Source: an uncultured Lachnospiraceae bacterium
GTDB taxonomy: Bacteria; Bacillota; Clostridia; Lachnospirales; Lachnospiraceae
DNA length: 64,000 nt
NCBI GenBank assembly: GCA_947164865.1
Contig: CAMUYA010000017.1
Coordinates: 1-64,000 of the forward strand
Direction of reading: 5' to 3'
The notes below the pieces were generated by a model that had not been told where the DNA came from, did not search any database, and worked only from the letters and a program-made list of their open reading frames with translations. Shown here piece after piece: positions 18,496 through 26,182 of the stretch. How positions within the stretch are numbered: the first letter of the stretch is position 1; each line of letters begins with the position of its first letter. The position numbers and the translations under genes were made by a program.

Positions 18496-18526
18496 TAGCA
18501 AATAAGTTCGATATAATATCAGACAC

Positions 18527-18559
18527 AAAACGCTCTGTGAGAGATCGCAGAGCGTTTTT
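18527..18559 (+). terminator. Terminator of the chemoreceptor gene
   Basis: A hairpin with stem CGCTCTG (18531-18537), extended by AA/TT pairs, a 10-base loop and its complement at 18548-18554, followed by five T. It lies about 30 bases after the stop. Confidence 0.85.
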
Positions 18560-18650
18560 CTTAACCGTAAGTTCCTCATAACCTCTGTAAGAAAATCACC
18601 GGTCTGTTACAATTACCAAAGTGAACAATTATCGAAGCAGGTGATTATCG

Positions 18651-18684
18651 GTAAAAAAAACCACTCCACATCAAGTGGAGTGGC
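18651..18684 (-). terminator. Terminator of cheV
   Basis: On the minus strand the stem CCACTCCAC (18683-18675) and its complement (18669-18661) enclose a 5-base loop and are followed by eight T (18660-18653). It ends the cheV transcript and faces the chemoreceptor terminator. Confidence 0.88.
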
Positions 18685-18709
18685 TTATATACTCTATTTT
18701 GAAAAGAAC

Positions 18710-19615
18710 TTACAGATGGTACTTTTCTACGAGGCCATCTACGATCCTTACAAGATTTCCGATCTCCGGCTTAGAAAGCTGTGCATCTGCACCGAGTGCC
18801 TCACCCTTCTTTCTCATCTCATCATTAACCAGTGACGAGAATATGATGACAGGAATATGTTTTGTCTTTTCATCACTCTTAACAAGCTTTGTGAGCCTGT
18901 GACCGTCCATCTCGGGCATCTCGATATCGGTGATAAGAATCTTTACATGCTCATCGAGAGAGCCCTCATTCTTGCACTGAACGATTACATCATATGCCTT
19001 CTGACCATTCTCGGTGTGGATAAGATTCTCATATCCTGCCTTGGTAAGCGAATCGACGATAAGCTTGTTAAGAAGAGGTGAATCCTCTGCGATAAGAATA
19101 GGAACTTCGCTCTTGCTGCGGGGACCGAGCTCAGCGATCTCACTGACCTTAAGCCCCGTCTCGGGATTAATGTCACTTACAATCTTCTCGAAATCGAGAA
19201 TGATGATAAGCTGATCGTCCTTTTTGATGATACCGGTTGAAACACTGGCCTCGGCTGATGATATCGTAGCATCGGGCTTGATGATGTTTCTCCATGATAC
19301 TCTGTGGATTCCAAGAACAGCATCAACATGGAATGCAATATTAAGACTGTTGAAATTGGTGATGATGAAAAGTCCTTTAGGTTCGGATGTGCCTCTTCCG
19401 AGACAGTTCTTAAGGTCTATAGCCGTGATCATGATATCACGCGGCATGAATATACCCTCAATGCTCGGATGTGAATTAGGAACAGGGGTAACCGGCTGAT
19501 AAGAAATTATTTCCTTGATCTTGGCTACATTAATTCCGTATGAAAAATTACCAAGCGTAAACTCAAGGATCTCAAGTTCGTTCGTACCATTCTCAAGTAA
19601 GATCTTTGTATCCAT
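18710..19615 (-). CDS. cheV: Chemotaxis protein CheV
   Basis: A 301-residue coupling protein with an N-terminal CheW-like domain (about 10-155, LEFTLGNFSYGINVAKIKEI, GIFMPRDIMITAIDL) and a C-terminal receiver domain (about 170-298). The receiver keeps the acidic pocket (AEDSPL), phospho-acceptor Asp in ILITDIEMPEMDG, Ser in IIFSS and the conserved Lys in LSKPEI, so it should be phosphorylated by CheA. CheV links receptors to CheA and adjusts adaptation. The start ATG at 19615 has GAGG five bases upstream. It is transcribed alone from a promoter at 19692-19719 and converges with a chemoreceptor gene. Confidence 0.95.
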   Translation of the reverse strand: MDTKILLENGTNELEILEFTLGNFSYGINVAKIKEIISYQPVTPVPNSHPSIEGIFMPRDIMITAIDLKNCLGRGTSEPKGLFIITNFNSLNIAFHVDAVLGIHRVSWRNIIKPDATISSAEASVSTGIIKKDDQLIIILDFEKIVSDINPETGLKVSEIAELGPRSKSEVPILIAEDSPLLNKLIVDSLTKAGYENLIHTENGQKAYDVIVQCKNEGSLDEHVKILITDIEMPEMDGHRLTKLVKSDEKTKHIPVIIFSSLVNDEMRKKGEALGADAQLSKPEIGNLVRIVDGLVEKYHL

Positions 19616-19691
19616 CAAAACCTCATTTCCGCCGCTCTGGCGACATTTTAATAAAATACTGGTTCACTCAAAGAGTATACACCTATTAAGA

Positions 19692-19719
19692 ATTATAACA
19701 TAATTGACAGAAAATGAAA
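19692..19719 (-). promoter_or_regulatory. Promoter of cheV
   Basis: On the minus strand -10 TATAAT (19697-19692) is preceded by TGT as an extended -10; TTTCAT (19719-19714), 16 bases away, is a weak -35. The start would be near 19685, giving a leader of about 70 bases with a small GC hairpin next to the ribosome site. Confidence 0.65.
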
Positions 19720-19794
19720 CAGAAAACAGAAAATTTTGCACATTTTTTTCTTATAAACGCTTATGTTTTGAATTATGTAAACTGATGCAACCCT

Positions 19795-21510
19795 TCAGAA
19801 CTCATTCAGGTAACTGATTATCTCTTCGGCCGTTTCAAGTTTATGTATATTCGCAGCGATATCCGCAGCGTTTTCACTGTTTAATCGAGAAATCAGCATG
19901 CGCTTTTCAAGCACCTCTCCGGGGGATATGCTAAGCCCCGTGATCCCATAATCAATAAATAAGGGCAAAAGCCTGTCATCCGCCGCTGCTTCTCCGCATA
20001 CACTTATGGGTATACCGGCTTCACGTGCACTCTTTGATGCTTTTTCCACAAGCCTTAATACAGCAGGCTGACACACAGAATACAGATAAGCCGTCTCGGA
20101 GTTCCCCCTGTCACTGCACATCACATAACCGGTCAGATCATTCGTCCCTATTGAAAAGAAATCAAAATGCTTTGCAAGTATATCCGATATCACAGCCGCC
20201 GAAGGAGTTTCTATCATGCAACCGACATTTATTCCTTCATCAAATTCGATTCCCTCTTCCCTCAAAGAATCCTTCACTTTGCTTATGATCCGGTTGGCCT
20301 CTACGGCTTCCGGTACATCCGATATCATCGGAAGCATGATCCTTATATTTCCGAAAGCACTTGCCCTCAGAATAGCACGTATCTGTGATCTAAACAGCTC
20401 CGGATTCTTTTTCAGGCAATATCTGATAGCCCTTAATCCCAGAAAAGGATTACTCTCTTCCTTCATTTTGAGGTAAGGTATATTCTTATCTCCGCCTATA
20501 TCCAGCGTTCTTATCGTGAGCGGCTTCCCGTCAAGAAGCTGCGCAGCCTTCTGATACAGATCAAACTGTTCCTCCTCGGTAGGTGCATGATCCGAGCGCA
20601 TAAAGAGAAATTCCGTTCTGAAAAGTCCTATTCCTTCACAATCATTTTCTATGGCATTTCTAAGGTCCGGAAGCCCGGATGCATTGCACATAAGACTGAT
20701 CTTTTTTCCATCCCCGGTAAAAGTCTGCTTTCCTCGAAAAGCTTCATATTCCAGTTCTTTATCCTTAGCCTTTTGTTTTCTTTCTTCGTATGCATTTTTA
20801 AGTTCAGGATCCGGACTTATGTAAACTATTCCACTGAATCCGTCAACTATTACTTCTGTACCGCTGACAAGTCTTTCTTCGATATTTTCGATGCCGGATA
20901 CAAATGGTATCCTGAGTGCTCTTGCCAGAATAGCGCTGTGAGAGTTTTCATTTCCGTTTTCGGTTATGATAGCGCTTATGTTATCGGGCGAGAGTACCGC
21001 CACAAGCGAAGGTTCTATATCCTTGGAAGCAATAACACTTCCTTTTTCAAAACCGGTGCTTTCCTCCGTGCCCAGCAGAGTATTAAGAAGCTGCCTTTTA
21101 ACATCAATTATATCCAGTGATTTCTGCTTTATCACTTCATCCTCGATCCCTGCAAACATCTTGCTGAAAATGTTGCACACGCCGGATACCGCAGCCTCGG
21201 CACATTTTCCGGATAATATCATTTTAACTATAAGCCCGTCCAACTCAGGGTCTTCCGCCAAAGAAATATGCGATCTTAATATTTCCGCATCTTCCTTTCC
21301 CAGACTGTTTTCCAGTTCATCCGCAAATTCGGATGTTCTTTTGATAAACCTGGAAAGGGCTTCTTTGTATCTTGCTATCTCATCCTGAGCATTTTCCGGT
21401 CTTACCGCATCAAAATTAATGTCATTTTTTTCAACAAAAACGACATTGCCGATACCTATGCCCTTTGAGCAAACTATGCCCTCTGCTTTATTGTTCTCAT
21501 AAAAGTTCAT
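19795..21510 (-). CDS. ptsI: PTS enzyme I (phosphoenolpyruvate-protein phosphotransferase)
   Basis: A 571-residue cytoplasmic enzyme that autophosphorylates with phosphoenolpyruvate and passes the phosphate to HPr for sugar uptake. The active-site His is H191 in NENSHSAILARALRIPFVSG; the barrel carries GIGLFRTEFLFM, LTIRTLDIGGDK, GCMIETPSAAV, FFSIGTNDLTGYV and ISVCGEAAADD with the catalytic Cys. Length matches the family (about 570). Start 21510 chosen to give the usual short N terminus before GIVCSKGIGIG; it lies 14 bases inside the fruK end, and the ribosome site is weak, so coupling is likely. No ptsH or sugar-specific PTS enzyme is in this window. Confidence 0.96.
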   Translation of the reverse strand: MNFYENNKAEGIVCSKGIGIGNVVFVEKNDINFDAVRPENAQDEIARYKEALSRFIKRTSEFADELENSLGKEDAEILRSHISLAEDPELDGLIVKMILSGKCAEAAVSGVCNIFSKMFAGIEDEVIKQKSLDIIDVKRQLLNTLLGTEESTGFEKGSVIASKDIEPSLVAVLSPDNISAIITENGNENSHSAILARALRIPFVSGIENIEERLVSGTEVIVDGFSGIVYISPDPELKNAYEERKQKAKDKELEYEAFRGKQTFTGDGKKISLMCNASGLPDLRNAIENDCEGIGLFRTEFLFMRSDHAPTEEEQFDLYQKAAQLLDGKPLTIRTLDIGGDKNIPYLKMKEESNPFLGLRAIRYCLKKNPELFRSQIRAILRASAFGNIRIMLPMISDVPEAVEANRIISKVKDSLREEGIEFDEGINVGCMIETPSAAVISDILAKHFDFFSIGTNDLTGYVMCSDRGNSETAYLYSVCQPAVLRLVEKASKSAREAGIPISVCGEAAADDRLLPLFIDYGITGLSISPGEVLEKRMLISRLNSENAADIAANIHKLETAEEIISYLNEF

Positions 21511-22405
21511 ACATTCTACCGATATATTCTCCTGTTGCCAGATCATCCGAAAATGCGGTGGCACTTCCCGCAGCTATGCCCAGCTTTAATGCCTCCGAAT
21601 AATCACCCGACTTCAGGTATCCCGCAATAAATCCTGCAACCATGGAATCTCCGGCCCCGACAGAATTCTTCACATCACCTTTAAGGGATTCATGAGAGAT
21701 CACTCTTCCGTCCTCAGTTAACAATACGGCACCTTCTGCAGCCATGGAAACAAGTACATTCTGCGCACCCCTCCTCTGAAGTTCACGCCCACAGCTTACG
21801 ATCTCATCATAACCGGTGATGTTTTTATCAAACAGGCTTCCCAGCTCTTCGAGATTCGGTTTAATAAGAAAAGGTTTGTATTTTAAGGATTCTTCAAGCG
21901 TATCAGATGTATCGACAACACATTTTACTTTCTTGTCGACAAGTCTTTTGAGAATATCCTCACAGATCCCTTTACCGAGAGATTTTGGTGCACTTCCGGA
22001 AATGATAAGGCAATCGCCCTCATGCAGGGCAGATAGTTTCTCCATGAATTCCTCTGTTTTTTCGCCCGGAATATCAGGCCCGCCCGAGTTAATCTCCGTC
22101 TCTGATCCGTCTGCCCCCTTAAGCTTTACATTGATCCTTGAATTGCCCTCCTTCAGCATAACAAAATCCGGGATTATGCCTTTTTCTTCAACTCCTCGCA
22201 ATATCTCGCACCCCGTAAAGCCGGCCAGAAATCCGAAAGCTGTGCTTTCAAAGCCCAGTTCCTTAAGTATTATTGAGACGTTTATTCCTTTTCCGCCAAT
22301 AAAATAATCCTCACTACTGCTCCTGTTAAGGCCTCCTTCCTTAAAAGGCGAAGAAAGCCTTATGATATGATCAATAGCGGGATTAAAAGTAATTGTATAT
22401 ATCAT
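21497..22405 (-). CDS. fruK: 1-Phosphofructokinase (PfkB family)
   Basis: A 302-residue PfkB-family sugar kinase: N-terminal MIYTITFNPAIDHIIRL, the GG switch FIGGKGINVSIILKELG (about 36-52), and C-terminal NSVGAGDSMVAGFIAGYL with the catalytic Asp of the GAGD motif. These fit the 1-phosphofructokinase/tagatose-6-phosphate kinase branch; fructose 1-phosphate is the likely substrate because ptsI follows it and overlaps by 14 bases. It comes 13 bases after the lipoprotein gene. A fructose PTS permease, normally next to fruK, is missing here. Confidence 0.88.
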   Translation of the reverse strand: MIYTITFNPAIDHIIRLSSPFKEGGLNRSSSEDYFIGGKGINVSIILKELGFESTAFGFLAGFTGCEILRGVEEKGIIPDFVMLKEGNSRINVKLKGADGSETEINSGGPDIPGEKTEEFMEKLSALHEGDCLIISGSAPKSLGKGICEDILKRLVDKKVKCVVDTSDTLEESLKYKPFLIKPNLEELGSLFDKNITGYDEIVSCGRELQRRGAQNVLVSMAAEGAVLLTEDGRVISHESLKGDVKNSVGAGDSMVAGFIAGYLKSGDYSEALKLGIAAGSATAFSDDLATGEYIGRMYELL

Positions 22406-22418
22406 ATTTCAAAAAATC

Positions 22419-23192
22419 TCACTCAAGGATAACTGAACTGCTGATTGAAGTGTTCTTGATAACAAGCTCTATAGAGCTTACATCGATCGATTCATCAATC
22501 TCAAACAAAAGGACAAGATCCTCTCCGCTTCCGCTCTCAACAGTACCCGTAAAAGTGGAAAGATCATCCATGAGAAGTGTTATCAGGGCTGTGCGTGTCA
22601 GATCGCCGTTAATGACAGCCTTAAATACATATTTCTCATCTCCGTCACCCATGAAATTAAAGCTCTGCGATGTATCGGACTGATTGTAAAGCGTATAATT
22701 GAGCACCAGAAACTTTTTACCTGCTGTGGCATCCAGGCTGAATGCGCTGTCAACAGGGTTTTCGGGATAGCTCGACAGGAACTGGTACCCTCTGTAGATA
22801 AGAGAGACACCGTCGGCTAATCCAAGCACTTCTTCCTGAGTATAATTCATTTCTTCTTCGGAGACGTTGCCTGTGTTGTCAACCACATTGACACTCTGCT
22901 CCTGATCCTCTTCGTTTTCTTCCGGGCTAGCCGGTTCTTCCGGTTCGGGTTCAGGTTCGGGCGCGACCTCTTCCGGCTCGGGCTCCGGTATAACAACCTT
23001 GGTCAGATCAACAAGCCTTGAACGGTGGCTTGCGTCATATTTGAGCATCACCATCGCGGCATACTCACCTACCCGCTGTTCATCGGCGGGAGAAAGATCC
23101 GGGATTGCATTTGCACACGCAGAAAACAGCATTGTGGTAAACAATGCTGATGCTGAAATGATCATTCCTTTTTTCAGATTAAACCTTTTCAT
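22419..23192 (-). CDS. Lipoprotein, unknown function (DUF4352/DUF5105-like beta domain)
   Basis: A 257-residue secreted lipoprotein: signal peptide with lipobox LFSAC (Cys near residue 26), a linker of Pro-Glu repeats (about 70-100), and a C-terminal beta-rich domain (about 115-257; FLVLNYTLYNQSDTSQSFNF) like the immunoglobulin-like DUF4352 or DUF5105 domains of Firmicutes lipoproteins. The start overlaps the end of the GGDEF/EAL gene by four bases (ATGA), and fruK begins 13 bases after its stop, so it is part of one operon. The domain match is by pattern only. Role unknown; sensing for the c-di-GMP protein is conceivable. Confidence 0.7.
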   Translation of the reverse strand: MKRFNLKKGMIISASALFTTMLFSACANAIPDLSPADEQRVGEYAAMVMLKYDASHRSRLVDLTKVVIPEPEPEEVAPEPEPEPEEPASPEENEEDQEQSVNVVDNTGNVSEEEMNYTQEEVLGLADGVSLIYRGYQFLSSYPENPVDSAFSLDATAGKKFLVLNYTLYNQSDTSQSFNFMGDGDEKYVFKAVINGDLTRTALITLLMDDLSTFTGTVESGSGEDLVLLFEIDESIDVSSIELVIKNTSISSSVILE

Positions 23193-24841
23193 ACACTCTG
23201 CCTGCAGACAAGTACTGCCGAATCAAAATCAGTGGGTTTACCCCATACAAATCCCTGCACGAAATCACATCCCAGCTTGTGAAGAAGTGAAAGCTGCTCC
23301 TCATCTTCAACACCCTCCGCGATAACTTCGCACTCCATAAGATGACCCATGTATATTACGGCGTTAATAAAGTCTTTATTTGTCTCGTTACTCTTTATGC
23401 TGTCAACAAGGCTCTTATCGATCTTAAGAAGATTGATGGGAAGGTTGAGCAGCTGCGAAAGTGATGTATATCCGGTGCCGAAATCATCGAGGGCGATCAT
23501 CACGCCGCTCTCGCGAAGCTTTTTGATATTTCCGATGGTAGCTTCGGCGCTTTTTGCAAATGAGTACTCCGTAATCTCAACTTCAAGACACTCCTTCGGG
23601 AATCCTATGGATTCTGCGATCTCGATAAGTTTTTCGGTAAACCCTTCAAGAGCGATATCCTTGGCTGAAATATTGATGGAAAGTATAAAGGACTTATCGT
23701 ATTCAAGGCACGTATCCTTGAACTCCTCCATTGCTCTGCGCATTACAAAATCGTCTATTCTGAGTATAAGATCCGACTTCTCGGCAACGCTTATAAACTC
23801 GGCAGGGCTCACCATGGTTCCGTCCGGGAGTTTCATGCGGATAAGTGTCTCAAAGCCTCTCAGCTTCTTATCGGTAATGGAAAACTGCGGCTGAAATACA
23901 AGATAAAAATAATCCTTATTAAGAGCATCCTTGATGTATCCCTCGATCTCATGCTCTCTTTCGCTACCCTTTTTGATCCTCTCATTATAGAAGCAGTATT
24001 TGATATCTTCATTGCGCATTGCATAAGTCATGGCGATATCTGCATTCTTCATAAGAGTGTCGGGATTGACATATCCGTTCAGGCAGTCTGCAATACCGGC
24101 CTTAACATTCACATATACGTTAGAGGTCGTCTCGCCGATCTTAACTTCTATCTTTTCTTCGATTATGGCAATGAGAGTTTTAACCAGTTCCTCACAATCG
24201 GTTCCCTCGCGGATAAATATGGCAAACTCAGCTCCCTCCAGCTTGTATGCCTCTCCTTTACCCACTATAACCTGACCGATCCTGTCAGAAACCGTCTTGA
24301 GGATAATATCACCATTGCTTCTGCCAAGATTGGTATTGATGTCGGTAAATCCCTTTATATGAAGGAATATGATGGTGCCTTTCTCGAAAGACCTGATCTT
24401 TCTATGTATGATCTCTTCAAAACCGTAGCGGTTGATCTGGCCTGTCAGTTTATCCGTGAGCTCGGCTTTTTTGCTCTGTCTGAACTGACCGCTGATAATG
24501 ATAAGAGCTAAACTATAAAATATCGAATTAATGATACTGGGTATGGACAAAAGGCTTCTTGACCTTACTATGGCCTGTCCCGCACCAACGACCGATATCG
24601 AGATCACTATCAGTGAACATACAAGGCCAAAATTATAATCGATCATTACCATCAGCAGGCAAAATGAAAAAGAAAGTGCCTGAAGGCAACCGTTAAGGCT
24701 GCTTGTGGGCAATGATAAATTTCCCAACTGTAAAGGCTTTTGAATCCTTGCCAATAAACCTGAGGCTACTGTATTACCTAAACATAAAAGAGATAGTAAA
24801 ATAATAAAGACTTTCTTGTATTTAAGGTTTGATAATCTCAT
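23189..24841 (-). CDS. Membrane GGDEF/EAL protein, probable c-di-GMP phosphodiesterase
   Basis: A 550-residue protein with about four membrane helices in residues 8-118, a GGDEF domain (about 125-285) and an EAL domain (about 300-545). In the GGDEF domain the active motif is LEGAEF instead of GGDEF, so cyclase activity is not expected; GTP may still bind. The EAL domain is intact: GFETLIRM (Glu of the EAL position), SINIS, VEITE, LDDFGTG, LKIDKSLV, IAEGVE and VQGF. It should therefore hydrolyse c-di-GMP. It leads the operon with the lipoprotein, fruK and ptsI, behind a strong promoter. GGGGA precedes the start. Confidence 0.9.
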   Translation of the reverse strand: MRLSNLKYKKVFIILLSLLCLGNTVASGLLARIQKPLQLGNLSLPTSSLNGCLQALSFSFCLLMVMIDYNFGLVCSLIVISISVVGAGQAIVRSRSLLSIPSIINSIFYSLALIIISGQFRQSKKAELTDKLTGQINRYGFEEIIHRKIRSFEKGTIIFLHIKGFTDINTNLGRSNGDIILKTVSDRIGQVIVGKGEAYKLEGAEFAIFIREGTDCEELVKTLIAIIEEKIEVKIGETTSNVYVNVKAGIADCLNGYVNPDTLMKNADIAMTYAMRNEDIKYCFYNERIKKGSEREHEIEGYIKDALNKDYFYLVFQPQFSITDKKLRGFETLIRMKLPDGTMVSPAEFISVAEKSDLILRIDDFVMRRAMEEFKDTCLEYDKSFILSINISAKDIALEGFTEKLIEIAESIGFPKECLEVEITEYSFAKSAEATIGNIKKLRESGVMIALDDFGTGYTSLSQLLNLPINLLKIDKSLVDSIKSNETNKDFINAVIYMGHLMECEVIAEGVEDEEQLSLLHKLGCDFVQGFVWGKPTDFDSAVLVCRQSV

Positions 24842-24914
24842 TTGCTGTTCCCCGGGTCTGCTCTATATAATTTTGGCTGTTCAGTGTAAGTCCAAAGCCC
24901 CAATACCCTATCAA

Positions 24915-24943
24915 ATTATACAAAATCACCCGGAAAAAGTCAA
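24915..24943 (-). promoter_or_regulatory. Promoter of the EAL-lipoprotein-fruK-ptsI operon
   Basis: On the minus strand: -35 TTGACT (24943-24938), a 17-base spacer and -10 TATAAT (24920-24915), close to the sigma-A consensus. The start would be near 24908, giving a leader of about 67 bases. It is divergent from the lactate dehydrogenase promoter, about 100 bases away. Confidence 0.8.
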
Positions 24944-25020
24944 ATCCGAACAATCCAGACCGCTTAGAATGGAAGAACAAAACCCACACCGGATACCATA
25001 CCTATAAATCATAAGATTTA

Positions 25021-25050
25021 TTGCGTAAATAAGCACTTTGGTGCTATTAT
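25021..25050 (+). promoter_or_regulatory. Promoter of the D-lactate dehydrogenase gene
   Basis: -35 TTGCGT (25021-25026), an 18-base spacer and -10 TATTAT (25045-25050), 38 bases before the start codon. A Rex operator, often found at fermentation genes, was looked for but no convincing palindrome was seen. Confidence 0.6.
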
Positions 25051-25087
25051 TAACTAAACATATTTTATCCTGAAAGGAGACTTAGAT

Positions 25088-26077
25088 ATGAAAGTATTGT
25101 TTTATGCTGCCAAGATTTATGATAAAAGATCCTTCGATCCGCTGATCCCGGGCTATGAAGGCGTGGAGGTTGATTATATCGACCCCGAGCTTGAGCCCAG
25201 AACAGCCACTCTCGCAAAAGGTTATGATGCGATATGTGCATTTGTAAGTGCGGATGTGGGGGCAAAGACCCTCGAGATACTCAAGGAATGCGGAGTAAAA
25301 ACCGTGCTTATGAGATGTGCCGGCTTCAATAATGTTGATATTGAAAAGGCAAAAGAGCTCGGAATAACCGTAAAGAGGGTTCCCGGATATTCACCCGAAT
25401 CCGTGGCCGAGCTTGCCATGGCTCTCGCACTTGCCGTTAACAGAAGGCTTTATAAGGCTTATAACAAAGTTCGCGAGAACGATTACAGCCTCAAAGGATT
25501 ACGCGGGGTAAACTTCTATAAAAAAACTGCAGGTATCGTCGGAACCGGAAAGATCGGGGCGGCTATGTGCCGTATATGCAGAGGCTTCGGGATGCGTGTC
25601 ATCGCATATGATGTATATGAGAACCCTTCTCTTAAGGATTTCGTGGAATATGTATCCTTTGATGAACTGCTTGCACAGAGTGACCTTATCTCGCTCCACT
25701 GCCCTCTCATGGATTCAACATATCACATGATCAATCTTGAAAACATTAAAAAGATGAAAGATGGCGTGATCCTTGTAAACACCTCCCGTGGGGCGCTTGT
25801 TGACACCAATGAGCTTATCGAAGGAATACGCCTTAAGAAATTCCTGGGCGTGGGACTTGACGTGTACGAAGAAGAAGCAGGAAATGTATATGAAGACCGT
25901 TCGGATGACATTATGGAGCATTCCGTAACAGCAAGGCTTCTTGCTTTCCCTAATGTAATGATAACATCACATCAGGGCTTCTACACCATGGAGGCTCTCG
26001 CTGCCATCGCAGAAACCACGCTTCAGAATCTGGTTGATGCAGAAAAAGGCATTAGAACAGACAATGATGTGACCTGA
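25088..26077 (+). CDS. ldhA: D-lactate dehydrogenase (2-hydroxyacid dehydrogenase family)
   Basis: A 329-residue NAD-dependent dehydrogenase reducing pyruvate to D-lactate in fermentation. Features of the D-LDH branch: MRCAGFNNVDIEKAKELGI, VPGYSPESVAELAMAL, the nucleotide-binding motif GIVGTGKIGAAMCRI (about 148-162), catalytic Arg in VNTSRGALVDT, Glu in DVYEEEAG and His in TSHQGFYT. AAAGGAGA lies 8 bases before the start. It is a single-gene unit with its own promoter and terminator. A related 2-hydroxyacid dehydrogenase cannot be excluded, but motifs and length fit LdhA well. Confidence 0.93.
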   Translation: MKVLFYAAKIYDKRSFDPLIPGYEGVEVDYIDPELEPRTATLAKGYDAICAFVSADVGAKTLEILKECGVKTVLMRCAGFNNVDIEKAKELGITVKRVPGYSPESVAELAMALALAVNRRLYKAYNKVRENDYSLKGLRGVNFYKKTAGIVGTGKIGAAMCRICRGFGMRVIAYDVYENPSLKDFVEYVSFDELLAQSDLISLHCPLMDSTYHMINLENIKKMKDGVILVNTSRGALVDTNELIEGIRLKKFLGVGLDVYEEEAGNVYEDRSDDIMEHSVTARLLAFPNVMITSHQGFYTMEALAAIAETTLQNLVDAEKGIRTDNDVT

Positions 26078-26126
26078 TCAAACGATTTTTAAACAGATTA
26101 AATTATCCACTTATACATAATTAAAT

Positions 26127-26164
26127 AAAGCGGTACATTCCGAAAATGAATGTACCGCTTTTTT
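26127..26164. terminator. Bidirectional terminator between ldhA and the polytopic membrane protein gene
   Basis: A 13-base perfect stem (AAGCGGTACATTC, 26128-26140, with its complement 26148-26160) with a 7-base loop, followed by T on the plus strand and by a T-rich stretch on the minus strand. It serves the two convergent transcripts. Confidence 0.88.
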
Positions 26165-26182
26165 GTATTTATGTTTTGATCA

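Noticed and set aside
24842..25087. Riboswitch in the divergent region before ldhA and the EAL gene
   Set aside because: Both leaders are under 70 bases and no c-di-GMP or other riboswitch core was recognised.
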